Positions 1 through 11,010 of a stretch of DNA of 24,475 bases are shown one piece after another (positions within the stretch are counted from its first letter, which is position 1; the number at the start of each line of letters is the position of its first letter). Both the position numbers and the translations under genes were made by a program. The notes under the pieces were generated by a model. It was not told where the DNA came from, did not search any database, and saw only the letters and a list, made by a program, of their open reading frames with translations. The DNA comes from Chloromonas sp. AAM2 (Eukaryota > Chlorophyta > Chlorophyceae > Chlamydomonadales > Chlamydomonadaceae), in NCBI GenBank assembly GCA_004335635.1, contig QAXH01006558.1:8501-32975 (forward strand), in the 5' to 3' direction.

Positions 1-1081
1 CTGTAGCTGTAGTTTGTCCAGAGAGTTTGTCCAGAGAGTTCATGCCTGCAAAGTTTGATAGATAACCGTCGTGCCTGCGATCATGACCTGCAATTGTGCA
101 GACTGCGCGCTCACCGTCCAAGGCCTCCTCTCCTTCTTGTGCGCGTGGCGGTCATGCAGGCGCATGCCTGTACGGATAGGTCCCAGCCAGAGTTGTTTGA
201 CCACCCTAGCGGGCGGAGGTACCTCGAGTGCGTGACCTCATTGCAATCGGTAGCAGTGAAGATGCTGATCATCACAGCCCCAACAGATACCCACATACTG
301 TAGTCGTGAGACAGTGCATGCATTGCAGACCCCAGAAGCAGCACTCCCCTCTGACGCTGTCATGCAGTGGAGCCAGAAGCTGTGAGCTGGCTTGGGGCTG
401 GTCACCAGAATCGCTGTCTGGGCTGATTTTGGGGCTGCTGCGCCTTTGCCTCCGTGTTCGTGGTTTTACTGACAAGACTGGTGGATGGTTGACGGTTGAT
501 GCTGAAGCTGGAAGCCTGCTGTGGCTAGTGATTCAAATACAAGTTTGCCAGTTCTGGGACAGATGTTTGCAAGATGTTTGACTTGGTGTTTTGTTGTGCA
601 TAAACAGTGGGCAGTCAACGGGGAAACGGGGAGGAAAACCCCTTGCTGGTTGAGACATTGCAAGCACTCATGAGCCTGGGTGGCATCCTGGAGATGCCCA
701 GACGCTGACGCAGTGGGGTGCGGCCTGATGCGTCCATGGTTCATAAGTTGGGGGGCTTCAAGTTAAGTTTTCAGGATTGGATGTCAGAGCTGGAGGTGTT
801 GATGGCTGGGTGTGCGCTGCGTGGAGGTGAGTCTGACCAACGTGTGAATGCCGGCATGTGTACATGGCATAAGGAAGCAGGAAGCAGGCCTGACCTGGTA
901 TTATATGTGTGCCACCAGCAGCACGAGTGTCTAGGGATTGTTATATAGGTCTGACGTTTCGGCGATTGACTAACTAATTTGCCTCAACGGTTTGTTTTCG
1001 CAGCATGTTGATGTTCCCGCCCTGCGCGCTCCTCACACGAGCTAGCAGCTTTGTCTGGATGCTACCCGAATTGGATGTTTG
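1..1081. other. Region without recognised gene; possible 5' leader of the downstream gene
   Basis: I recognise no protein-like exon here on either strand; the open frames are short and of no recognisable composition. Positions 14-40 hold a 13-nt unit (GTCCAGAGAGTTT type) repeated twice in tandem. Positions 541-561 carry one copy of the dispersed 21-nt motif described in the findings. A good splice donor (GGAG|GTGAGT) lies near 827 and a good acceptor (TTTTCGCAG) ends at 1003. A spliced 5' untranslated leader for the gene starting at 1082 is therefore possible, but this is inference from splice-site quality only. Confidence 0.4.
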
Positions 1082-3557
1082 ATGGCCGCAAGGAAAGCTG
1101 TTGAAGCCCTTCTGGTTGTCTCGCAGCAGCTTGGTACCGGCAGGAGTGCTGCATGCTGGCGCAATGTGCTACCTCAACGATACTACTGTTACTGGGGCAG
1201 CCAATTCAGCGCTTGGGGCGAACCGGTGGGTATGCCTGCTGCATGCAAGTGCCTCGTGCCTTCCTTGTCCTAGCTTGAATTACATGCACATACGCTGTGC
1301 AAGGTGAACAAGAGCTCACGGCTGAGTTACAGGCATGGATGACCCAGACTTGCAGCTGGTTGACCAAGCAAATTGATCACGGAGGATCCATGCACTGCCA
1401 CTCAAAGAGACATGGGGCGGCTGTACACCGTTTGCTATCCACACTCCAGGCCGACTCCTCCAGCACCAGCAGAGCCAAGCCCGGTACAACCTATGCAAAC
1501 TTGGCTGAACTTGTGCGGGCCACCGAGCAAAACCCCCCAGCAAATCAGAACTTATCTGTGTACGGCTCATGTTTCACCCTGCATTCCAGACACTTGACGG
1601 ATGCAGGTGCGCTCCCTGTCAGAGTTCATTGTCATTTCATTTGATATGACAACATGGTGCTTCTTTTGGGCACGTATGCTGGGCTCGTAATTGTTGGCAG
1701 ATATCACCCATCGCAAGCCATTATCACTGCAGGCTTTAGGTACCAGTAGATGCAACTGTGCCTTCTCAATTCCAAAACAAGCACAGCATGACCGAAGAGG
1801 GGGTTCGTTGTCATGAACAGCCGAACCACACGCTGTTTCTTGAGCAGCACTCAAGCAGCACGCAGCGGCCTTCAAGCCTTCTGTTTTTGGATGAATCAAG
1901 CGCTGTCGCTTGAACAAACATGCAGTGGTCCTGACACATACATGTACACATGCAGTCGCACCTCCTTGCATGGGCTGTCCTGCAGGTGCTGCCTGGTCTG
2001 ACCTCCAGCGTCAGTCCCTCCTGTGGCCGCCATCAGAGAGGGATGCCCTAGAAGCGGGACTGATCAATGTGCTGGCGCAGCTGCCGCACACGGAACTATC
2101 GCAGGAGTACAAGATTCCTTCGACCGTGCTGCACACAGTCCTGCGCATGCTGCAGACCGGGCGAGTGGCCCATGCCCCCCAGCTGCCCAAGGCCATCAAC
2201 CGCATCATGGCACAGACAGGCATGAATGTAGGTGCACATGTGCACACACACTCTCTCTCCCTACACACTCTCTCTCACACACTCTTATACACACTCTCAC
2301 AGACATACACACACAGTCTGCTGATCTGCATCTTTGAGTTGCGTCTACGTTGGCCGAGCCTGGGAGCACTTGAAGTAAGCTAGGATGTTTACGGATTATG
2401 GCCCGATGTCATCGGCCTCGTTGCTTGTTGATATGAGCGCCACTTTGTGGTTTACAAATCATGATGATCGCATGGAATTGTGATGCCATGGCCGGGACTT
2501 GAGCATCTGTGCCACCCACACTGCCCACTTCAGCATGCCACAGTACCTCAAACCTCGGTCCTGTGATTTGTACAAACCCCTGACGAACAGCTGGGTCACC
2601 TGCCTACTTGTCATGGCTGCAGTCAAACACCCACGCGTGGGCAACTATCCGGGACATAGTGTCGTACATAGCGCCACACGCCACGCGGTTTCCCCCCTCC
2701 GAGGCCGCCCTTGCGCTGCAATTGCTGGCCAAGCGGCACCCGGATGCCACGGAGCCCTTCCAGGCGCTAACAGCACACCTGGCAGCCTCCCGCGCATGTG
2801 ACACCCTGCCCACACTCCCAGCTGACTCAGTTGACAATGGCAGAGTCAAGCTTGGTACAACCTATGCCAGCTTGGATGAACCTTTGCTGGCCACCAGGCA
2901 AAACCCCCCAGCAGATCACAACTTGACTGTGTACGGCTCATGTTTCCCTCTACATGCCAGGCACTTGACGAATGCAGGTGCGCTCCCTGAGAAACAGTTC
3001 AGTATCCTTTCACTTGATGCGACCGTATGTTGCTTTCTTTGGTCACATGGGCTGGGCTCGTAATCGCTGCCGCATATCACCCATCGCACAGCCGTCATTA
3101 GTGCAGCTGCGGCGCCCTACCAGTATCACAAGCAACACCGAGCCTCAAGCAGGAGGTCTCTTATCACGTAGAGCTGAGTCAAGTGCTGCCGCCTGGGCAG
3201 CAATCAAGCCGCATACAGTGGTCCTGTAGCCTTGAGTCCATGCGACACAAACGTGGGTTCAACCGTGAGAAACTATGTGATGATAATTGATCCGCACCTT
3301 CTTGCATGGGCTGTCCCGCAGGTGCTGCCTGGTCTGACCTTGAGCGTCAGTCCCTCCTGTGGCCGCCATCAGAGAGGGATGCCCTAGAAGCGGGACTGGT
3401 CAATGTGCTGGCCCAGCTAGCGCAGAAGTACCATATCCCCTTCACCGTGCTGCACACAGTCCTGCGCATGCTGCAGACCGGGCGAGTGGCCCATGCACCC
3501 CAGCTGCCCAAGGCCATCAACCGCATCATGGGCAAGATAGATAGGAACGTAGGTGCA

Positions 3558-3597
<40 letters not shown>

Positions 3598-6500
3598 GTG
3601 CTGATCTGCACCTCTGCAGTGTGTCAGACTGGGCATGAGCTGGGTCGGGCATTGTGTTCTCATCCGGGGCGAAGTCAGGAGATGATTCAGTCTTACTCCT
3701 TGTTGGCATCAGCACCAGTTGTGTTGTTCATGGCTGCACGATATTGTGATGCCGTTGCCAGGGCCCTGCCGACCACACTGCCCACTTCAGCATGCCACAG
3801 CACCTGACATCTCCATCCTCACAATGCTTTGTGCGAACCCCTGCTCGGCTCCCTTCTTCACGCCGACCGGCGTTCTGTTTCTTTCTTTCTTTCTGAACCA
3901 ACCCTTATTGGCTGCTGAACAATAAGTTCACCTTCCTACTTGTCATGGCTGCAGTCAAACACCCACGCGTGGGCAACTATCCGGGACATTGTGTCGTACA
4001 TAGCGCCACACGCCGCCCTGTTTCCCGCCTCCGAGGCCGCCCTTGCGCTGCAATTGCTGGCCAAGCGGCACCCGGATGCCACGGAGCCCTTCCAGGCGCT
4101 AACAGCACACCTGGCAGCCTCAAGCGCATGTGACACCCTGCCCATGTCAAAAGTGGTGCTCATGGCCTGGTCATGCGTGACAGTGGGCCTGACACCCCAG
4201 CCATTGGTGCAACAAATCTTGCAGGTATGCAGCAGTGTGATGAGTAAACACATGCTCTGCTCATGTGCTTTGCTGCCTGCGACCCCAGTTAAACAAGCAA
4301 GGCTTGTAGGGTTTATGTCTGTAGGGTTTATGCCTGTCCAGGTCTCCGTTGGTCACCATGAGCCAATGTGCACGCAGGCGTTGCAAGAGCGCGTGTCTGA
4401 GCTGAATGAGCGCGATCTGCCAATCAGTTTCTGGTGTGTGTCCCGCCTAGGACAGCCCCAGCCCCATCTCATATCCGCGCTGCAACAGGCAGCCTCCAAG
4501 CAGCGGCATGCGTTCGGCGGCCCATCCATGGCCCTGCTTGCGTGGAGCGCGGCCCACATGTATGACGCTGCGCTGCAGCCGCTGATCAGAGATATAGCCC
4601 GGTCAGCGGCTGCCGTACGTGCTGCTGCACAGAGCGACCGTGTGAGCACAGAGCAACTGAGCTCCATCCTCTACGCGGCAGCCGTCTACAGGTGCGTGGC
4701 CAACACAAGTATCCTGCCAGGTGTACAAGCAAATGCAAACAAGACGCTGCTATGAGCGAGTCAAGGCTTTGCACGTCGACATGAAACATGTAGCACCACC
4801 ATCAGCACCTGCACTGCGTGTTGTAACCTCCTCTGCATTGAGCATGGCCCCATGAAGGTGACCTCATTGACCTGCGATGTGGATGAGGGCGCCCAAAGTA
4901 CTGATGCACTCTGACGAGTCTCAGCTAGGGGGTTTGTGCAGCACTGTGAACTGTCTCAACTGCCACCCAGGCCGGCCTCCTGGCACAATGCCCTTGCTAG
5001 CTGCCGAGGCGAGTCGTGACAATTCAAACTGGTGCACGCAGGTGCATAGAGCCGGGTCTTTCTGACGTGGTGTTGGCCCGGCTCACCAACATTTCCCCGC
5101 GCGATCTTCAGCTGCTGAGCCCCGGCCATAAGGTTAGGCTGCTCTGGGCCCTGAGCCACAGCGACCAGTTGCTACCAGGCCACCCAGCCACCCGCCGCCT
5201 TGCAGCATGCATTGAGCTGCATGCACAGCGGCAGGCTCTCACACTTCATGAGGTGGGCATGGTCTTGGAGGCCTGTGTGCGGCTGAAGCATCGGGACCCC
5301 GGGTTCACTTCGGCGCTGATACAGTGTGTGGCACCAGGCCGTGCGCTGAGGGATGACCTGCGCTTGGTAAACAAGGCCCGTGTGTATCACAGTGGCGGCC
5401 AGACGCAAAGAGGCGGCCTGAGGATGACAGATGGCTGCAGCCATGCAGTGAGCAATTCCAGCAGTCACCAGGAAGGCAGCCTTGCTCTGCTGAGCAATCA
5501 CCGCCAAATGCAAGGTCAGCACGGCAGCACTGCCCACAGCTACAGCCAGGGGTGGAATCCTGCTCTTGCTTTGCCCCAAAGCCATCAAGGCAGGCAGGGC
5601 AGCAACCACGATAGAATTCACAGTTGCAGCCCAGCTTGGAAACCAGGCCCACAGATTTCACGCCAGGACAGCCAGGCTCTAGGCTATGGCGGCAGCCCCA
5701 ATACCCTCAATACCCATTATCAGACCAGTGTCAATGCCCTTCACCACCAGCACCACAGCGGAATGCAGAGTCACAAGGGTGGTTCTGGCTTTAGTCAGGC
5801 ATGGTGGGGACAGGCCCACATTCTCAACAATCATAGCATGCTTGATGATGCCGATAGCCTGTACGGTCCCATATACAGCGGGAATGCCAAGCGGGACATC
5901 TTGACCGTCACTCAGCTCTTACGCAGCTTAGCAGCACTTGGACACAGTGAGGACATGCACTCAGTAGAAGCCTTGCTGCTGCACACTCTGCGCTCATTAC
6001 CCCTGCGCAGCCCTGTGTCCATCACGCGCCTGGCACACCTAGTCCATGCAGCGGCCTTGCATCCAACCATGACGCCAACTGTCTGGTGCGAGCTGTTTCT
6101 AGCATTGCAGCGCGCAGCCACACAGCAAGGCGAGCACTGGGGCTCGGGCGAAGTGGTGGTCTGCCTGAAAGGTATTGCCACACGGCTCGCCATCTGCAGC
6201 ATGGGAGCCCCTTCCCAGCACTTGGCCGTGCAAGCCCTGCTGCACGTTGCACGTCAGCGGCTGGCTGGCATGAGCGCCAAAGAAGTTTTGGACGTTTCTT
6301 GTGCCGTTACAAGCCTGCTGCACGTGCCACCCAGGGTGCAGGAAGAGTTGATAGAAAGGGTGGTGAAGCATGCTGAGGCTTACAGCTTCCCGCCAGGTGC
6401 CCTTGCCACACTGTTGCTTTCCTGGATCAGGCTGGCAGGAGTGCCCCCAGGATTAGCACAGGCGCTAAGTGTTCTGCTGCCGCGGATTGAGCCCACAGCC

Positions 6501-7007
6501 GCAGTGCAGCTCGCCTGGTGCTGTGTGCATGCGCTCGACATGAACCATGCCCCTGCTGCGCTGGCAGTGATCGTGCAGCATTGCAACAGGCTCGTTCGCA
6601 GCCACACACTGCAGCCTAGTGAACGGGGCGCACGTCGCCTGCACATGGCCACTGGCTCAAGCCGTGACGGTATTGAGAGCGGCATGGACACTCAAGCGAG
6701 TGGCAAGGAGATAAGCACCGCTGCGGACATCCCATTGGCGGTGCTGATGCCGGGAGGCATGGCGTCTGGGGCCCAGGGACACCTGTCAGCGTCGGCCATA
6801 GCTCAGTTGGCCTGTGTGGCTGTACGGTGCATGGGGCGAGTGCCTGGAAGTGCTGATCTCGTGGCAGGGCTACATGACATGCTGTCTGCTCTGCATGAGG
6901 AGGAGATCAATTCTCATGCACTGCTGGCAGATGTGATTGGATTGGCGCGCGCTGTGAGCCCTGATGAGAGTCGGGCACAGCGTGTGCGGCTGTGTGCGTC
7001 AAGGTAG
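1082..7007 (+). CDS. Predicted alpha-helical solenoid protein with internal tandem exon duplication, 8 exons, about 1263 aa
   Basis: Model exons: 1082-1225, 1333-1606, 1986-2227, 2623-2977, 3322-3548, 3955-4224, 4378-4691, 5042-7007. All junctions are GT..AG and phases join without a frame break (0,1,0,1,0,0,2). The first exon and the ATG at 1082 are the least certain part. The protein is rich in Leu/Ala helices (for example LLAWSAAHM and VRLLWALSHS), with a low-complexity His/Gln/Ser/Gly linker at about residues 727-890 and more helices after it. This architecture resembles OPR/FASTK-like and other solenoid proteins of green algae, many of which act in chloroplast or mitochondrial RNA processing. 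I see no RAP domain or catalytic motif, so function and location are inference. The B exons (1986-2227, 3322-3548) and C exons (2623 onward, 3955 onward) are near-identical pairs. B2 is five codons shorter than B1. Stop TAG is at 7005. Confidence 0.72.
2228..2336. repeat. Degenerate CA/CT-rich microsatellite in intron
   Basis: Just after the exon B1 donor lies an impure run of CACA, CTCTCT and ACACTC units up to about 2322. It occupies the same place as the pure CA tract in the duplicated intron, so the tract probably predates the duplication. Confidence 0.7.
3562..3595. repeat. Pure (CA)n microsatellite, 34 nt, in intron
   Basis: An uninterrupted CA dinucleotide tract lies 13 nt after the exon B2 donor at 3549. 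Reading frames running through it give only Thr-His or Val-Cys repeats and are not coding. Confidence 0.95.
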
Positions 7008-7181
7008 CAGCTCAAAGCGCTGCTCTCGTCAATTATTTATGGCTTTCCACAACCTGAAGGCTTGCTATCACGCTCTGCAACGTTGTGTGTATTCTCTCTT
7101 GCCTTTCAACATCGGATTGCCTTGAAACATGTGGATTTTTTTTTTACGGGCTGACGCACTAGTTGTGATTAATCAAACCAA

Positions 7182-7186
7182 TGTAA
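7182..7186 (+). terminator. Candidate TGTAA poly(A) signal for the solenoid-protein gene
   Basis: TGTAA is the usual poly(A) signal of chlorophyte nuclear genes. This copy is the first I find after the stop codon, 175 nt downstream. It lies in a segment (7146-7190) that recurs in part at 21234-21280, so it may belong to a repeat rather than to the gene. Confidence 0.35.
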
Positions 7187-7943
7187 AGCGGGTTTGATAC
7201 CACTCGGAACGATGTCTCCAGAAGGACACTCGTGCCTTGCCATGCCAAAATGATACCATGGAGACCATTGCCCCTGACATGATAATACTCCTGTGATTTC
7301 CTGTACCATTGGCCAAACCCTGGACCATGGGCGACAGCGCACCTCGGGCAACATGGTATGTGCATCAGATGTGGGTGAGCATCTGATGCATGGTTAGCAA
7401 TCGGCTGGCCTTCTGCTGTGAACCCAATCAGCGGCACAACGTCATATGACATACATGGAGACCACCAGCACCACTCAGACTTTCGTTTTGGGTGCCAAGG
7501 GCATGGTTGCCTACTAGGCAATGCCTAGTTGGTTCTGCACTCCTCACACCTGGTGTGCCAGCGGGAGATGTGCCTCTTAGTGACGTGCCTCTTAGGCGGA
7601 AGGAAAGCTGACGAACAAATGATCCAACGCGCGGCCATGCAGCACACAAGGCCATGTAAATGTAAATGTAGTTTGCTGCATGGCCGGGCATTGAAGTTTA
7701 AAGGAGAAGGGCATAATCGAGGGGCACCCTCACGTAGGACGAACTGGCGTCCCCAGTAGCTCTGGCTGGACAAACAGCAGTTGCACGGGCATTAGAGGCG
7801 ATCAACATCTACCAGGTAGAGAGGCCGGTCAGGAAGAGAGGCCGGTCACCAGGTGTGTTTGATCAGAGTGAGAGAAACGCTTGTGACCTGTCAAATCCGT
7901 GGCCACAAGTCGCTCCCTGCTTGTCCTCGTTTTTTTCACTAGC

Positions 7944-8149
7944 GCTGACACTGACCTTGACCCTGACAATCTTTCGATTCATGCCATTGATATGGCTAAC
8001 GGGATGCTTTCGGAACGTGTTTTGTGGGGTGATGGCCACAAGGGCCTCACCACCCCTTGCTGACACGGTCAGATTCCCCTGCCTTTACTAGGAGAAATTT
8101 TTGCGCAATCAGTTGATGTTTGCGTTGGACGTGCTTCATGTGGTGTGCC
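7944..8149 (-). repeat. Dispersed repeat R2, copy 1 (inverted relative to 12697-12903), possible transposon coding fragment
   Basis: Read on the minus strand, this segment matches 12697-12903 over about 200 nt with scattered substitutions and small indels. Both copies encode the peptide TFRKHPVSHINGMNRKIVRV. In this copy an indel splits the frame, so the N-terminal part (KHVQRKHQLIAQKF) and the C-terminal part lie in different frames. I do not recognise the protein family. Several of the differences are synonymous, which fits descent from a coding element. Confidence 0.7.
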
Positions 8150-8472
8150 AGATGCCGGGACAATTCTGCGGCACTCGGCCAACAGCACCATGATCTAGAC
8201 CACCTCTGCATGGCCATGCTCAGCAGCACTACAGGTCATCGTGGGAGCTCGCGCGGGCAGAAACCCTGTCAAGCCTGGCAGCATGATGTGGTGTGCCGGT
8301 GGACAGGGTGCAGTAGCGACAATGACATAAGCACTTGGTGTCCGGCCGTCCACAGCTGTCAGTACCGGGCTCCAGTTGTCTCCACAGGCAGCTTGTCTGG
8401 CTTTGCCTCCCTTCTGTGTCCTCAAACCAAGCAGGGAAAGCCCCCTTCCCGTGCCCCTCCGGGACAGAGTAC

Positions 8473-9046
8473 TGCGCTGGCACCCTTACATATCCTGTAG
8501 GCGCTGGTAGGCCAATTTTTGTGCAACATGAGATGCCAATCCATGTGGCCTGGGATGGTGGCTAAATGTGGTGTGGAGGTGTCATGCCGATGAACTCCTT
8601 GTGCAGGTACATTTTGCACTGTGTCGTACGCACTGCAGCCGCCGTTTACTGGCAGTTACAAGGGATGATGCACTATTAGGCAACCGCTGTAGGTATCCCC
8701 CTGGAATTTCACGAACGTTGGGCGGGAGCCATGATCGCTCATCGCAGACTTTTGCCACATGCCGCCAGTTTTCTTTCGCGCTTTGATAGGTTTCTGGCCT
8801 TTTCAGGACAGCGGCATAACCATTGCATGTGTCCTCTGCGTATGGCTGCGCACACTGAATCGCATACACGCACAGCTACAACAGATCCGCTTTGTAATTG
8901 TAATTGTCGTCACGTGCCACATATAAAACTGCTACTATAGAGCCAACCTACCATTCCATGTCCTTTGTCCATTGTACCCTGCGCGTCTTCATCAGAACGG
9001 CAGACTACTGCGGCAAACCAGTCTCCAGTGTGTGTACAGGTTGGGG
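8473..9046 (+). repeat. Dispersed repeat R1, copy A (contains the PUR gene promoter)
   Basis: This segment matches 14661-15331 in the same orientation. Long stretches are identical, including TGCGCTGGCACCCTTACA at both starts, CCAATCCATG followed by GCCTGGGATGGTGGC, and the TATA-box region. Relative to copy B it lacks about 35 nt near its start, and copy B has about 85 nt extra near its end. The repeat stops about 65 nt before the PUR start codon. Confidence 0.92.
8911..8928 (+). promoter_or_regulatory. Core promoter of the PUR gene: G-box CACGTG and TATA box ATATAAAA
   Basis: CACGTG (8911-8916) is followed 4 nt later by ATATAAAA (8921-8928), 183 nt before the PUR ATG at 9111. Transcription would start near 8950-8960, giving a 5' leader of about 150 nt. 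G-boxes bind bHLH/bZIP factors in the green lineage. Both elements are kept unchanged in the duplicated segment at 15122-15139. Confidence 0.55.
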
Positions 9047-9110
9047 TGCAGTATCTGCTCCGTCGTATATTGCGTCCTGATTTCCGCATTTTGCAAATCG
9101 TGCAAAGAAA

Positions 9111-11010
9111 ATGGAAAATGGAGGAGGCGACACAGAGCTGCTGTCGGAGGTGCTCAGGGTGCGTGCTCGTCAGTTGTGGGTCTTCCAAGGGCTTCCGGCA
9201 GTCTCGCACATTGTAGGGAAGTTGCGGGCTACTTCCTCCCTTCACACACTGCGCCGTCCTTCTTACAAGACTCCGCACTTCTATGCACACAGGCACAAAA
9301 TAAAAGCTTCTACGTGGACCTGAAAGAGAACGCACGAGGTGTGTTGGAGACCTCTGATGCACATGCACATTGTACAGTTTTTGATGCAGACACCACGAAG
9401 AAGAGTGCGGCCGCACGATACTTGCAGGACGTTACGTGAAGATTGCAGAGAAGGGACGGTACAGGTGCGCGATGTGTTTGCGAACATTTTGCTGACAGTC
9501 AACGAAGGGTAGGGTAGGGTTTACGAAGCGTGGAACAGTTTCATCAAGATCTAGCGGCGGCAAGGCCCTAAGTACGCCCAGCGCTTGCCTGTTGTAGTGA
9601 ATGTCCTCATCGTGCACCCCGCCCTACAGGCCCAAGAGCAGCATCGTTGTGCCGGTGTCTGGTTTGGCGGAGTTCCTTCAAGTCCTGAAATATATGTATG
9701 CGGAAGCATGTGCCTCAAGGTACGCGGTCTATCCTCAAACACTTTGCTTTGGTGACATTGGAAACGGTAGGGTAAGGTAGGGTAAGGTTTACACATGGAA
9801 TAGTTTCATCAGATCTGTGAGATCTAGTGATGGTAGGTCCCTCACTACTCCAGCGTTTGCCTCTTTTCCACTGTCAGCGTCCTCGTGTGCCCCACCCTAC
9901 AGGTTGGGCCAGCCCCGTGACATTGTCATTGAGAGCAAGGTTTTCAGCTTCTCAGCTGGCAGCAACGAGCGGGGTTCATACATACGCATTTTTGAAAGTG
10001 GAGGCGGTTACCCTTCCGGTGGCAGCTCTCTGATGATTCCTTGCGGCTGGTCCAACAGCTACCTCAAGATGTTCTGTGACAGCCTGGAGAAGATGGCTCG
10101 GCACATCAGTCAGGATGGAAGCATGGTGAGATGATGCCCGGCGCCTGCCAAGACCAGTAATACCTCCTGCACATGGGACGCATGTTCCAGATTTATTCGT
10201 TACGTTGATGGCAATATCACTCAGTAAACTTTGACCTTTGGTCATCAAACAGTCTGTTTTGCTATCCATGGCGGTAACCAAAGTCGCTCAGCCAACCAAC
10301 AAGTTCTTGGTCTGTCCTCTGCAGGGTCCAGACTACTCTCAGCTGCTGGCGAACAACCTAGAGGCTGCTGAGCCACCGCCTGTGGATTCGGTCGTTCTTG
10401 ACAGCAAGGAGGGCGGGCCGGTGCTCAGCGTGGGCAGCAAGTGAGTCACAGTGGACAAGCGCACGCCTTGCTCAGTGCACAACTGTGTACCGCATCACGC
10501 ATGTGCTGCATTGTTCACGGGCGTCATATTTATGCTAAGCACTTCACAGTAAATCGAGTGGTTTCCGCAGCAATCCAGCCAAACGCTCGCCTCTGCAGAG
10601 CATTGGTTGGGTTATTGTGCACTTGCGGTTCAAGGCAAGGTGTTTACCTGATGTGGCTGTTTGTTCATCTCCTTGCCATCGCAGACACTTCTTCTTTGAG
10701 CTGCGCTCCAATGAAAGGGGACACTACCTCAAGGTACTGAATGGCCACACTTTGTAACAGAGGATGTCGGTTGGGATCTGTTGTTGCCAGGATTGGCCGT
10801 GCAGCCTTCTGAAGTTTGCTGAATTCTGACAGGTTGTGTGGCTTCTTGGCTTCTTGAGATTCAATAAAACTTACAATCCAATTACTGCTTTCTCTGCAGG
10901 TGAAGGAGGTGTCTGGCAGCCTGAAGCAGCTGCTGGTCATCCCAGCTCACGCGCTCAAGCAGTTTCAGATCGCCCTGGAGATGAGCTCCCGAGCCCTCGC
11001 TTCGACATAG
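9111..11010 (+). CDS. PURA: PUR-alpha-like single-stranded nucleic-acid-binding protein, 8 exons, 239 aa
   Basis: Exons: 9111-9158, 9293-9338, 9428-9464, 9630-9719, 9903-10125, 10325-10440, 10685-10733, 10900-11010. All introns are GT..AG and the phases close exactly. The protein has three PUR repeats. Repeat I (about residues 8-70) contains FYVDLKENARGRYVKIAEK and SSIVVPVSGLAEFLQVL. Repeat II (about 77-142) contains KVFSFSAGSNERGSYIRIFE and SLMIPCGWSNSYLKMF. Repeat III (about 187-236) contains HFFFELRSNERGHYLKVKEV and LLVIPAHALKQFQIAL. The F-x-DLKEN-RG-Y-KI signature is diagnostic for the family. PUR proteins bind purine-rich single-stranded DNA and RNA and act in transcription and RNA transport; repeats I and II usually form the nucleic-acid-binding unit and repeat III the dimerisation unit. 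The start at 9111 gives a Gly-rich N-terminus like plant PURs. The protein ends right after repeat III. Introns 3 and 4 are homologous to each other. Confidence 0.93.
9465..9629 (+). repeat. PUR intron 3, introner-like, homologous to intron 4
   Basis: This phase-2 intron of 165 nt shares about 120 nt with the next intron, from GGGTAGGGTAGGGTTTAC (9507) to the acceptor CCCCGCCCTACAG. The shared order is a TGGAA.AGTTTCATCA box, AGATCTAG, a CCAGCG.TTGCCT box and the C-rich acceptor. TACAG occurs both at the end of the upstream exon and at the end of the intron, a possible target-site duplication. Confidence 0.85.
9720..9902 (+). repeat. PUR intron 4, introner-like, homologous to intron 3
   Basis: This phase-2 intron of 183 nt carries the same blocks as intron 3 in the same order: GGTAGGGTAAGGTAGGGTAA, ATGGAATAGTTTCATCA, GATCTAGTGATGG, CCAGCGTTTGCCT and CCCCACCCTACAG. 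The exon between the two introns (9630-9719) is not duplicated, so a simple tandem duplication does not explain the pair. Confidence 0.85.

Larger units (their letters stand above)
1440..4140 (+). repeat. Intragenic tandem duplication, unit about 1.33 kb, two copies
   Basis: Copy 1 runs from about 1440 to 2815 and copy 2 from about 2812 to 4140. The paired landmarks are exon A end 1606/2977, exon B start 1986/3322, exon B end 2227/3548 and exon C start 2623/3955, giving offsets of 1371, 1336, 1321 and 1332 nt. Introns are duplicated as well as exons: both A-to-B introns start with GTGCGCTCCCTG and share GGGCTCGTAAT and ATATCACCCATCGCA. At the copy junction exon C1 is cut after the residues CDTLP and runs straight into exon A2 without an intron, keeping the frame. 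This is the pattern expected from unequal crossing-over inside a gene. Confidence 0.9.
7008..8920. other. Intergenic region with dispersed repeats, no recognised gene
   Basis: No open frame here looks like a conserved protein. The region holds a T9 run near 7136, the short end-repeat 7146-7162 shared with 21234-21250, a short direct repeat (AGAGGCCGGTCA, twice at about 7817-7850), the inverted repeat copy at 7944-8149 and most of the 8473-9046 direct repeat. It looks like accumulated transposon debris ahead of the PUR promoter. Confidence 0.6.

Noticed and set aside
3347..3715. Long minus-strand frames across the CA tract
   Set aside because: They consist of Cys-Val runs from the microsatellite and antisense of exon B2.
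9507..9524. Interstitial telomere repeat (GGGTAGGGTAGGG)
   Set aside because: Only two to three imperfect units occur and they are part of the shared intron block; they do not match a regular TTTAGGG or TTTTAGGG array.
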